Positions 28,029-35,558 of a stretch of DNA of 48,664 nt are shown piece by piece; positions within the stretch are counted from its first letter, which is position 1; every line of letters starts with the position of its first letter. The DNA lies in NCBI GenBank assembly GCA_946183915.1, contig CAMHDJ010000016.1, positions 1 to 48,664 of the forward strand. Reading direction: 5' to 3'. This stretch comes from an uncultured Bacteroidales bacterium. GTDB taxonomy: Bacteria > Bacteroidota > Bacteroidia > Bacteroidales > P3. The notes beneath the pieces were generated by a model. The model saw only the letters and a list, made by a program, of their open reading frames with translations. It was not told the origin of the DNA and made no database searches. The translations under genes were made by a program, and so were the position numbers.

Positions 28029-28169
28029 ATCATTCCGTTGACATTATCGCGTCGATAGCCGCCCCGTCACCTACCACTCTACACGCTGCTACCCGAAAGT
28101 AATCCCACTTATCCACTTCTAGGCATCCGCATAATTGAGATTGTGAAAAAAAAGAAAAATCATTACAAA

Positions 28170-28622
28170 ATGGAACAACAAGAAGAAAAAGTGGTAAGTT
28201 TCTTTCGCTTTGAAGACTTACGAGTGTATGGCAAAGCAGCCGACTATGCCTCCTGGGTGATGCAGCAGGTCAGCTCGCCTCGCAACGATGCCGAGAAGGT
28301 GCTCCTTCAGGCATTCTGCCGTTCGGCCTACGACATTGCGCTGAATATTGCCGAGGGCTCGAGCCGGAGCAAGACGCAGTTCGACCACTACCTGAAGATT
28401 GCCAAGACGGCCATCCGCGAGTGTGTCGTATACAGCGAGATGGCTCATAAGCTCGGCATGTTCGGTGACGGCCAGTTCGAGCAGTCGCGCGAGTACCTGA
28501 TGGAGCTCACCCGCATGCTGGGAGCGCTGATCATCAGCCTGCAACGCAACGCCGAGCGCCGCCAGGTGCACGATGACGAGGGCGACACGGACCCCTATGC
28601 CAACGAGGAGATGTCCTATTGA
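28170..28622 (+). CDS. Four-helix-bundle protein (S23/IVP-like)
   Basis: 150 residues from ATG 28170 (MEQQEEKVVSFFRFEDLRVY); a GTG at 28143 adds only a Lys-rich leader. It belongs to the family first seen as the protein encoded in intervening sequences of 23S rRNA: FEDLRVYGKAADYA, then AYDIALNIAEGSSRSKTQF, then AIRECVVYSEMA and a last helix LTRMLGALIISLQ. Known members form pentameric helical barrels with no settled function. Here it stands in ordinary chromosome, 5 bp before kdsA, not inside rRNA, and is the first gene of a likely three-gene operon. The 28029-28169 gap shows nothing else. Confidence 0.85.
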   Translation: MEQQEEKVVSFFRFEDLRVYGKAADYASWVMQQVSSPRNDAEKVLLQAFCRSAYDIALNIAEGSSRSKTQFDHYLKIAKTAIRECVVYSEMAHKLGMFGDGQFEQSREYLMELTRMLGALIISLQRNAERRQVHDDEGDTDPYANEEMSY

Positions 28623-28627
28623 GATAG

Positions 28628-29446
28628 ATGTTACCTAAAATATCAAAGCTGAAACACACGGCCAGTGGCAACTTTCTGTTGCTCGCTGGCCCGTGTGTCG
28701 TTGAGGATCACGAGAATCCTTTTGTCGTATGTGAACACCTGGCCGCCATCAGTGAGCGGCTGGAAATCCCGTTTGTTTTCAAGGCCAGCTACCGCAAGGC
28801 CAACCGCTCCAGCATCAGTTCCTTCACGGGCATTGGCGACCGCGAGGCGCTTCGCGTGCTCCGCGAGGTGGGCGAGCGCTACGCCGTGCCGGTGGTGACC
28901 GATATCCACACCGCCGCCGAGGCGGCTTTGGCGGCCGACTACGTCGACGTGCTCCAGATACCGGCCTTCCTCTGCCGGCAGACCGACCTCCTCGAGGCCG
29001 CCGCTGCCACCGGCCGCACGGTCAACGTCAAGAAGGGCCAGTTCCTCTCGCCCGAAGCCATGGAGCAGGTGGCCGGCAAGATGCGCGCCTTCGGCTGCCG
29101 CGACTTCATGCTCACCGAGCGCGGCACCACGTTCGGCTATCAGGACCTGGTGGTCGACTTCCGCGGCATCCCCACCATGCAGCGCAACGGCGTACCAGTG
29201 GTGGTGGACATCACCCACTCGCTCCAGCAGCCCAATCAGGCCAGCGGCGTCACCGGAGGGCGGCCCGACATGATCGAGACCATTGCCCGCGCCGCCATCG
29301 CCGTCGGTGCCGACGGCCTCTTCATGGAGACCCACCCCGACCCGGCCCGCGCCAAGAGCGACGGGGCCAACATGCTGCGCCTCGACCTTTCCGACGCCCT
29401 CTTGGAACACCTCGTCGCCATCCGGCAGACTATCAACCGACTTTAA
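28628..29446 (+). CDS. kdsA: 3-deoxy-8-phosphooctulonate (KDO-8-P) synthase
   Basis: 272 residues, full length. It condenses phosphoenolpyruvate with arabinose 5-phosphate, the first committed step to KDO for lipopolysaccharide. The TIM-barrel motifs are present: LAGPCVVE, FKASYRKANRSS, VVTDIH, DVLQIPAFLCRQTD, VKKGQFLSP and MLTERGTTFGY. Its start is 5 bp after the four-helix-bundle gene and the exonuclease follows 12 bp later. Confidence 0.97.
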   Translation: MLPKISKLKHTASGNFLLLAGPCVVEDHENPFVVCEHLAAISERLEIPFVFKASYRKANRSSISSFTGIGDREALRVLREVGERYAVPVVTDIHTAAEAALAADYVDVLQIPAFLCRQTDLLEAAAATGRTVNVKKGQFLSPEAMEQVAGKMRAFGCRDFMLTERGTTFGYQDLVVDFRGIPTMQRNGVPVVVDITHSLQQPNQASGVTGGRPDMIETIARAAIAVGADGLFMETHPDPARAKSDGANMLRLDLSDALLEHLVAIRQTINRL

Positions 29447-29458
29447 ACCCCAATAGCT

Positions 29459-30316
29459 ATGGAACTCAACCTCTCAAAACCCATCGTTTTCTTTGACCTC
29501 GAGACCACCGGTGTGCAGGTGGGTCACGACCATATTGTGGAGATATGCCTGCACAAGGTGATGCCCGACGGCACCACAGATACCCGCGTCGAGCGTGTGC
29601 GCCCGGTCGACCAGAACGGACACACGGTCCACATCCCCGAGCAGACCACCGCCGTGCACGGCATCACCGACGCCGACGTGGCCGACAAGCCCTCCTTCCG
29701 CGAGCTGGCGCCGAGCCTGCTCGAGTATATCGGCGACGCCGACCTGGCGGGCTACAACAGCAACAAGTTCGACGTGCCGCTGCTCGTCGAGGAGTTCCTC
29801 CGCGTGGGCATCGACTTCGACCTCTCGAACCGCCGCTTGGTCGACGTGCAGAACATCTTTCACCAGATGGAGCAGCGCACGCTGGTGGCCGCCTACAAGT
29901 TCTACTGCCAGAAGGATCTGGAGAACGCCCATAGCGCCGCGGCCGACACCATTGCCACCTACGAGGTGCTGAAGGCGCAGCTGGACCGCTACCAGGGCGT
30001 GGACTACAAGGACCGCTCCGGCAAGGTGAGCCAGCCCGTGGTGAACGACATCGCCGCCCTGAGCCGCTTCACCTGCAACAGCCAGTGGGCCGACCTCGTG
30101 GGCCATATCGGCTACGACGCCCAGCATCGCGAGGTGTTCAACTTCGGCAAGCACAAGGGCGAGCCCGTGGAGCGCGTCTTCGAGCAGGAGCCCTCCTACT
30201 ACGACTGGATGATGAAGAGCGACTTCCCGCTCTCGACCAAGAAGCTCATCACCCAGATCTGGGACCGCCGCAAGCAGAAGAAACTCGACGCCCTGAAGGC
30301 CCACTTCCAGGGATGA
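29459..30316 (+). CDS. DnaQ-like 3'-5' exonuclease
   Basis: 285 residues. It has a DEDDh exonuclease domain at residues 8-180: ExoI motif FFDLETTG (Asp13, Glu15), ExoII around DLAGYNSNKFD, and ExoIII HSAAADTIATYEV, with His and Asp in the right order. A C-terminal part (about 205-285: FNFGKHKGEPVERV, YYDWMM) resembles the small module often attached to such exonucleases in this phylum. It is too short for a polymerase subunit and is better seen as a stand-alone proofreading or repair nuclease. It ends the kdsA operon. Confidence 0.9.
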   Translation: MELNLSKPIVFFDLETTGVQVGHDHIVEICLHKVMPDGTTDTRVERVRPVDQNGHTVHIPEQTTAVHGITDADVADKPSFRELAPSLLEYIGDADLAGYNSNKFDVPLLVEEFLRVGIDFDLSNRRLVDVQNIFHQMEQRTLVAAYKFYCQKDLENAHSAAADTIATYEVLKAQLDRYQGVDYKDRSGKVSQPVVNDIAALSRFTCNSQWADLVGHIGYDAQHREVFNFGKHKGEPVERVFEQEPSYYDWMMKSDFPLSTKKLITQIWDRRKQKKLDALKAHFQG

Positions 30317-30334
30317 TCGGTGGACATACAGATG

Positions 30335-30372
30335 GTAGGGCCGCCCCGGAGGGGCGGCCCTACTCTTTTTTC
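30335..30372 (+). terminator. Terminator of the kdsA operon
   Basis: Arms GTAGGGCCGCCCC and GGGGCGGCCCTAC (30335-30363) have a very short loop and are followed by a T run. Confidence 0.87.
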
Positions 30373-30379
30373 CTCATAT

Positions 30380-30500
30380 CATCCAGGCATCATCCAGGCA
30401 TCATCCAGGCATCAACTAGGCATCAACTAGGCATCAACTAGGCATCAACTAGGCATCAACTAGGCATCATCCCTGCATCCCCTCTGCATCATCTCTGCAT
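30380..30500 (+). repeat. Undecamer array, eleven units
   Basis: Eleven perfect-length 11-bp units: three CATCCAGGCAT, five CAACTAGGCAT, then CATCCCTGCAT, CCCCTCTGCAT and CATCTCTGCAT. The array starts eight bases after the terminator T run and lies between two convergent genes. Confidence 0.95.
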
Positions 30501-30546
30501 AAATGCCACTTTTGTGCATGGCTGGCGGGGCGATAACGCCGGCCGT

Positions 30547-31839
30547 CTAGAAGCGTATCTGGAAGCCGAAGGCGTGCACCTTGCCCATGCCCGTCTCGCG
30601 GCGGTAGGTGGGCAGCAGGTCGAAGTAGAAGTTGAACTCGATGTTGCTGAAGGGGTTGATGCGGCATCCTATCTCGGCTCTGACCTGTAGTGGATTGTAG
30701 ATGCTTGCCTTCATGCCCGGGTCCCATTCCCATTGGCGATTGGGTCGGTACTGGCTGCTGGTATATTGCTCGCTGATATAGCGTTGGTGGAAGTTCAATC
30801 GGGGCTCCAGTCCGATGTGCAGGTCGTTGAAGGACTCTTTTGCGAATTTCCCTTTGGGCAGATAGTGCAGTTTCACGGGCAGACCGAGGTACATGTACAT
30901 CAGGTTGTGCTGCCGGTTGACGCCCGGGCTCACGGTGTCGAGCGCCAGGGTGCGGCCGTTGGGTACGACGTTGTTCATCAGGCCTTTGAAAGGGAGGCCG
31001 AAGTCGATGCCGAGTGAGAGACCCCAGCGTTGGCTCATGGGGATGACGTTGGTCTTCAGGCCGACAATCACGGAGATGTCATAGGTGGAGACGTAGGGGT
31101 TGTTGTAGTGTTGCATGAAGGGGGTGTTGAAGGTGAAGTTTATGGTGTTGTCCAGCTGCTTCAGCCCCTTCATGAACCAGCGGTTGCGGGTGCTGACCTT
31201 GATGTTGCGGGCGGGGTTGCTGGTCCAGAGGGTGCCTTTGGCCAGCGGGTCGCGGCGGTAGTCCACCTCGCGGGCGTCGATGCTGTCCAGCGTCAGGGTG
31301 GCCTCCTGCTTGCTCCAGAGCATCAGGTGGCCGGCGTGGACGGTGTCGATGCGCACGGTGGCGGCGGTGTCGGCACTGATGCTCAGGAACCCGTTGCTGC
31401 GGAGGCTGCGCACGCGGAGGCTGGCGCCGCGCTTGACGTCGATGTCGCCGTAGTGGTTGCTAAGGTTGGTGTCGCGGATGAGCAGGCGGTCGCTGCTGAC
31501 GGTGGCTTCGGGGTGCAGGTAGAGTTGCTCAAAGGGTTCGCGGTAGTGGATGTCGAGCCGCGTGCCCTGCGGCATGGTGCGGTTCTGCCACACGGCCAGC
31601 GTACCGTCAGGCATCAGGCGGCAGACGTTGGGCTCGTTGCCCTCGGCGAAGTAGTACTCGCAGGGGGTGTGGATGACGATGGCGTTCACCGTATCGTGTA
31701 CCAGGTTGACCTGCCAGCCGCGGTTGATCTGCATCTTCTCGATGCGGCCGTCGATGCGCTGCTCGATCTCGTAGTCGTTCTGCCCTTGGGCGACGAAGGC
31801 GGTCAGGGCAAGGAGGGTGATGAAGACGAAGGTTCTCAT
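30547..31839 (-). CDS. Exported protein with DUF2807-like head and outer membrane barrel
   Basis: 430 residues with a signal peptide (MRTFVFITLLALTAFVAQG). Residues about 25-200 are repetitive beta sequence of the GIN/DUF2807 type (RLDIHYREPFEQLYLHPEA, LLIRDTNLSNHYGDIDVKRG, SLRVRSLRSNGFLSISAD). Residues about 230-430 look like an outer membrane beta-barrel with aromatic-rich strands, ending VHAFGFQIRF. It lies 9 bp after the putative anti-sigma gene and is probably a target or partner of that sigma system. The exact role is unknown. Confidence 0.72.
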   Translation of the reverse strand: MRTFVFITLLALTAFVAQGQNDYEIEQRIDGRIEKMQINRGWQVNLVHDTVNAIVIHTPCEYYFAEGNEPNVCRLMPDGTLAVWQNRTMPQGTRLDIHYREPFEQLYLHPEATVSSDRLLIRDTNLSNHYGDIDVKRGASLRVRSLRSNGFLSISADTAATVRIDTVHAGHLMLWSKQEATLTLDSIDAREVDYRRDPLAKGTLWTSNPARNIKVSTRNRWFMKGLKQLDNTINFTFNTPFMQHYNNPYVSTYDISVIVGLKTNVIPMSQRWGLSLGIDFGLPFKGLMNNVVPNGRTLALDTVSPGVNRQHNLMYMYLGLPVKLHYLPKGKFAKESFNDLHIGLEPRLNFHQRYISEQYTSSQYRPNRQWEWDPGMKASIYNPLQVRAEIGCRINPFSNIEFNFYFDLLPTYRRETGMGKVHAFGFQIRF

Positions 31840-31848
31840 ATCGGTGTG

Positions 31849-32499
31849 TTATTTGCTGATTACAAAGGTGTGGATGGTGGCGTCGGCATACTGCTCGTTG
31901 CTGAAGAGGTTGACCTGCACGTTGCCCGGCTTGGCCTCGTCGTTGCCCTCGGGCGCCTTGCAGCCCTCGGTGCAGGCCAGCAGGGTGCTCTGGCGCCGCA
32001 TCACGCGGCGCTCGGGGGCCACGGTCTGCTGCTCGGCTTCGGCCGGCGCGGCCGTTTCCTCGATGACGGGGCCGGCCTCCGGTTCCGGCAGGGGCGTGGG
32101 GGCGGTGTCGGTAGGGCTTATGGGGCTAATAGGGCTTGTAGGATTGATAGGACCTATAGGGCCTGTAGGACTAATGGGTCTTATAGGACTAATGGGATCT
32201 TTAGGGCTTACCGGCTCTTCCGTTGGCGTGGGGCTCTCGCCGGGGGCGGGCACCTCGGCTTGGGCCACCAGGGTGGGGGCGGTGCCTTCGGCGCTAGGCT
32301 GCAGCAGGGGGCGCGCCAGCAGCAGCAATGCCACGGCTGCCGCCGCCGCACCGCTCCATACGGGCCAGAGCCTCCGCGTGCGTGGGGCTGCCTGCGCCTC
32401 GATCAGGCGGCGCAGCTCCTCCTGTCGGCGCCGGTTGGCCTCGGTGGTTCGCTTGGCGGCAAACAGCTCTTGCAGTTCTTTATCTTCCATGTTGTTCAT
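31849..32499 (-). CDS. Putative membrane anti-sigma factor with a repeat-encoded linker
   Basis: 216 residues. The start at 32499 is fixed by an ATGA overlap with the sigma factor stop. A cytosolic N-terminus (about 1-45, NRRRQEELRRLIEAQ) is followed by one membrane segment (PVWSGAAAAAVALLLLARPLL) and a periplasmic Pro/Glu-rich part. Residues about 96-128 (PISPIRPISPTGPIGPI and so on) are encoded by eleven 9-nt repeat units. The C-terminal ~45 residues have two Cys (LLACTEGCKAPEG) and a short conserved-looking end (VQVNLFSNEQYADATIHTFVISK-like, partly). Anti-sigma function is inferred from order and topology; no zinc-binding anti-sigma motif is visible. Confidence 0.7.
   Translation of the reverse strand: MNNMEDKELQELFAAKRTTEANRRRQEELRRLIEAQAAPRTRRLWPVWSGAAAAAVALLLLARPLLQPSAEGTAPTLVAQAEVPAPGESPTPTEEPVSPKDPISPIRPISPTGPIGPINPTSPISPISPTDTAPTPLPEPEAGPVIEETAAPAEAEQQTVAPERRVMRRQSTLLACTEGCKAPEGNDEAKPGNVQVNLFSNEQYADATIHTFVISK
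32114..32212 (+). repeat. Nonamer array inside the putative anti-sigma gene
   Basis: Eleven 9-nt units, from GGGCTTATG (32114-32122) to GGGCTTACC (32204-32212), with consensus GGRCTWATR. The array length is exactly 33 codons. Confidence 0.9.
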
Positions 32500-32987
32500 T
32501 TCTTTAGCATTGTTTTCAGTGCGCTCACGGCGCGCGACAGGGTGGTGTAGACGTTCTCGCTGCTCATCTGCAGGCGGCGTTGCATCTCCTCGTGACTCAG
32601 GCAGTCGATGTATTTCATCCGCACCGCCATCCGTTGCCGCTCGGGCAGGCGCTCCATCATGCGGTCCAGCTGGGCCGACTGCTCCTCGAGGCGTGCGCTC
32701 TCGGCGGCGGCCTCCTCGTCGCTGAACCCTTCGAGGATACTCAGGTCGTCGACCGCAATCTCCTTGCGCTTGCGCAGCAGCGAGACGCAGCGGTGCTTGA
32801 CGGTCTGCATGGCGTATGCTTCGAGGCTCCGCACATGGGCCAGCTCGTCGCGCTTCTCCCACAGCTCGACGACCACCTCCTGCACCGTGTCCTCGGCGTC
32901 GGCCTCGGAGTGCAGCAGCCGCTCCGCCACCAGCTGCAGGGCTGGTTGCAAGGGCATTAGCGTGTTGAGGAAGGCCTTTTGTGTCAT
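32496..32987 (-). CDS. ECF-type RNA polymerase sigma factor
   Basis: 163 residues. Region 2 covers about residues 15-80 (ADAEDTVQEVVVELWEKRDE, SLEAYAMQTVKHRC) and region 4 about 105-160 (LPERQRMAVRMKYIDCLSHE, then SSENVYTTLSRAVSALK). It is coupled by ATGA overlap to the putative anti-sigma gene and lies 61 bp after the PD40-OmpA gene in the same direction. It likely controls part of this envelope cluster. No recognisable ECF promoter motif was found. Confidence 0.92.
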   Translation of the reverse strand: MTQKAFLNTLMPLQPALQLVAERLLHSEADAEDTVQEVVVELWEKRDELAHVRSLEAYAMQTVKHRCVSLLRKRKEIAVDDLSILEGFSDEEAAAESARLEEQSAQLDRMMERLPERQRMAVRMKYIDCLSHEEMQRRLQMSSENVYTTLSRAVSALKTMLKK

Positions 32988-33048
32988 CGTTCTTTACTGT
33001 CGCTTCATGTTAATGACGCAAAAGGCCCCGGAATCTTACATAAAAAGA

Positions 33049-34587
33049 TCAGAAAATCTTGCACGAGCGCACCTCGATCCTTCGCGAGCGGGCGGCTTCG
33101 ACGCTGTAGACGGCGTCGGAGAGGCGCGGGTTGTAGGCCGAGAGCTCGTCGATACCCATGGGCTCCTGCTCGATGCGCAGGCGGCCGTCGGCCAGGGCTG
33201 TGGCCAGACGCCCCTGTTTCCACACGCGTATCATATTAATAAAGGACACGATGCGTCGCTGCGAAAGGGCGTGGTTGTAGTCGTCGAGGTAGACCGGCGA
33301 GGCGTAGCCCGCCACCGTCAGCACGGCCTGCTTGCCCTCCTGCAGGGCGGCGTCCACGTAGTCGAGCAGCTCGTTCACCTTGTCGAAGTTGCCCACCACG
33401 CACGAGTCGAAGAAGAGCTGCATGGCCGCCGAGTCGGCCGCCGAGCGCTGACGGGCCATGTACTGGCTGCGCATCAGGGCGAACCGCAGCTGGCAGTCGG
33501 CATAGTCGGCCACGGTGCCGGCGTCGGTGCTGCGCGGGTCGGGGTCGTCGTTGTGGAAGTAGAGGTAGAGCGGGAAGAAGCGGAACACGCGCGGCTGGCG
33601 CGGCTCGGGCTTGGCGGTCGCGGTGTCTCTCGGCGGCTGCTGCATGGCCAGCAGGGCTGCGGTGTCGATGCTCCAGCGGTAGATGTCGTTGCAGCACATC
33701 GAGTCGCTGAGAAAGTAGCTGTCCTTGCGGTTCGAGCTGAGGTAGCCCGCCGTGGGGATGCCGGTGGCCGAGTCGTGGGCACTGATGGTGAAGTAGAGGT
33801 CGTTCTGCTCGCTGTTGAGACAGTGGCAGACCGGCTCGGCCGGCTGCCAGCTGTTGCGCTGGCCGGTGGCGCAGTAGATGTCGAAGCCCCCCTGGCCGCC
33901 TGCGCGGTCGGAGCTGAAGTAGAGCACGCCGTTCGGCTGGTCGTAGAAGGGGGTCATCTCGTCGGAAGCCGAGTTGACCTGCGGGCCGAGGTTGACGGGC
34001 TCCGAGGCCACACCGTCGCTGACGAGCGTGTACCAGATGTCCATGCCGCCCATGCCGCCCGGGCGGTCGCTGACGAAGTAGAGAATCGCCGTGCCGTCGG
34101 CCAGCCGCCCCACGGCGGGGTGGGTGGCGGTGTGGTGCTTGTCGTTCACCGGGCCCTCCAGCCGGCGGGCCTTCTCCCAGCCGCGGCGCTTCTTGGCCGG
34201 CGCCCACCAGATGTCGCAGCGCAGCGTCTCCACGTCGCCGCGTGTGAAGTAGGCGTCGCGGCTCTGCGGGTCGAGGGCCAGGTTGCCTGTGTGGTCTTTG
34301 CTGGCGCTGAAGCCCCAGCGGTCCTCCTTCGGGCGCGACAGTTTGCCGCTCTTGGCGATGCGAGCCTGGTAGAGTCGGGTCACCTGATGCTTGACGCCGA
34401 AGAGGCCGCCGCCGGTGTTCGGAGCCATCGAGGCGAAGGCCAGCACCGTGTCGCCCACCTGCAGGGCGGCGGTCTCGCTGCCGGCGGTGTTGATGCGCGG
34501 GCCGAGGTGCTCCACTTTGTACTGGGCTGTGGCCGGGGTGGCGAGGAGCATGAGGGTCAAGAGGGTGGTTCTTATATGATGGGACAT
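33049..34587 (-). CDS. PD40/OmpA-type protein, PorE-like T9SS-associated
   Basis: 512 residues from 34587 (MSHHIRTTLLTLMLLATPATA, signal peptide); the open frame extends further upstream only as a shadow of the PorP-like gene. It has beta-propeller PD40-like repeats (ILYFVSDRPGGMGGMDIWY, VLYFSSDRAGGQGGFDIYC, TAGYLSSNRKDSYFLSD). A C-terminal OmpA-like region (about 425-490: VLTVAGYASPVYLDDYNHAL, then SQRRIVSFINM) could bind peptidoglycan. The architecture recalls PorE, which anchors the T9SS complex to peptidoglycan, but is only a family resemblance. It overlaps the end of the PorP-like gene by 16 bp. Confidence 0.82.
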   Translation of the reverse strand: MSHHIRTTLLTLMLLATPATAQYKVEHLGPRINTAGSETAALQVGDTVLAFASMAPNTGGGLFGVKHQVTRLYQARIAKSGKLSRPKEDRWGFSASKDHTGNLALDPQSRDAYFTRGDVETLRCDIWWAPAKKRRGWEKARRLEGPVNDKHHTATHPAVGRLADGTAILYFVSDRPGGMGGMDIWYTLVSDGVASEPVNLGPQVNSASDEMTPFYDQPNGVLYFSSDRAGGQGGFDIYCATGQRNSWQPAEPVCHCLNSEQNDLYFTISAHDSATGIPTAGYLSSNRKDSYFLSDSMCCNDIYRWSIDTAALLAMQQPPRDTATAKPEPRQPRVFRFFPLYLYFHNDDPDPRSTDAGTVADYADCQLRFALMRSQYMARQRSAADSAAMQLFFDSCVVGNFDKVNELLDYVDAALQEGKQAVLTVAGYASPVYLDDYNHALSQRRIVSFINMIRVWKQGRLATALADGRLRIEQEPMGIDELSAYNPRLSDAVYSVEAARSRRIEVRSCKIF

Positions 34588-35558
34588 GGCAGTGCTCGTT
34601 TGGTTTTGTCTTTCTTGCCGTACATGTAGATCACCCCCAGCTCGAAGGCGCCGAGGGTGTGGCTGGCCTCGGCCAGCTGCGAGAGGTTGGCGTCGTAGCT
34701 GAAGGCGAAGGTCCACTCGCGCCAGAGCACGGCCAGATTGATGCTGGCGGCGTCGGCATGACGCCCCACGACGCCGGCGCTGAAGGCCAGGTAGCTGCGC
34801 GGGTGCTCGTCGACATACCAGCGCACGTCGGCCCCGTAGACCAGTTCGCTGTAGGCCCCCTGGTGTTGGAAGCCCGCCACAGGCATCAGGCTCCACTGGG
34901 AGCTGAAACGCCACTCGCTGCGGACGTAGACGTTCCACCGCCGCGCCAGGCGCGAGTCGCCGGTGGCCAGGTGGCTGACCTCCGGCTCGTTGATGTTGCG
35001 CAGGGAGAATCCTGCCTTGGTGTAGAGGCGCGGGGTCCACTCGCCGAACCAGGCCACGCCGGCCCCCAGGGTGGGGTAGAAGGCCTGGGTGCGGCTGAAT
35101 GTCTCGTCGGTCTCGGGCAGCGCGATGGCGTCGGGGTTGAAGCCCACCTGCCCCACGCCCCCTTCGAGGCCCACGGAGATCAGGTGGTCGCCGTCGCCCA
35201 GGGCCTGGAAGTAGGAGACGATGGCGCTGGCCGTCGAGGCCCCGTAGTCGAGGCTCCCCGCGCGGTCGGTCGAGAGCCAGAGGCCGACGCCGAGGCCGTT
35301 GCGGTTGCGTGTGCTGCGCGTGAGGTTCAGTTCGGCCGTCGCCGTGAGGGTCTGGAAGGGGGTGCTCACCGAGGCCCACTGGTTGCGGTAGACCAGCCCG
35401 AAGCGCCCTGCCCCGTCGAAGAAGCCGCTGTAGGCCGGGTTGAACAGCAGCGGGTCCAGGTCGAGCATCGAGAAGTGGATGTCCTGGGCCTGTAGCCTGC
35501 AGCCTATAGGTCCTATAAGCCCTATAAGTCCTATAAGTCCTATAAGCTTGATTCTCAT
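34572..35558 (-). CDS. PorP/SprF-family outer membrane protein with repeat-built signal peptide
   Basis: 328 residues. PorP/SprF proteins are outer membrane barrels linked to T9SS cargo. Landmarks are QDIHFSMLDLDPLLFNPAYS, GRFGLVYRNQWAS, and strands to ELGVIYMYGKKDK. The start is fixed by ATGA overlap with the tsaD stop. Its signal peptide is MRIK, then four LIG/PIG triplets, then GCRLQAQ. The hydrophobic core is encoded by five CTTATAGGN-type nonamers, so it is a repeat array serving as a signal sequence. It is coupled to tsaD upstream and overlaps the PD40-OmpA gene. Confidence 0.87.
   Translation of the reverse strand: MRIKLIGLIGLIGLIGPIGCRLQAQDIHFSMLDLDPLLFNPAYSGFFDGAGRFGLVYRNQWASVSTPFQTLTATAELNLTRSTRNRNGLGVGLWLSTDRAGSLDYGASTASAIVSYFQALGDGDHLISVGLEGGVGQVGFNPDAIALPETDETFSRTQAFYPTLGAGVAWFGEWTPRLYTKAGFSLRNINEPEVSHLATGDSRLARRWNVYVRSEWRFSSQWSLMPVAGFQHQGAYSELVYGADVRWYVDEHPRSYLAFSAGVVGRHADAASINLAVLWREWTFAFSYDANLSQLAEASHTLGAFELGVIYMYGKKDKTKRALPCPII
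35503..35547 (-). repeat. Nonamer array encoding the PorP-like signal peptide
   Basis: Five units: CCTATAGGT, CCTATAAGC, CCTATAAGT, CCTATAAGT, CCTATAAGC. Read on the minus strand the unit is (A/G)CTTATAGG. This is the same family as 32114-32212 and 25293-25366. Confidence 0.92.

Noticed and set aside
30380-30500. CRISPR-like array
   Set aside because: Units are 11 bp, directly abutting and without spacers; no cas genes are present. The arrays at 23733, 41725 and 48157 are rejected for the same reason.
33049-35379. A single 776-residue protein covering the PD40-OmpA gene and beyond
   Set aside because: The upstream part is an out-of-frame shadow of the PorP-like gene; the true start with a signal peptide is at 34587.
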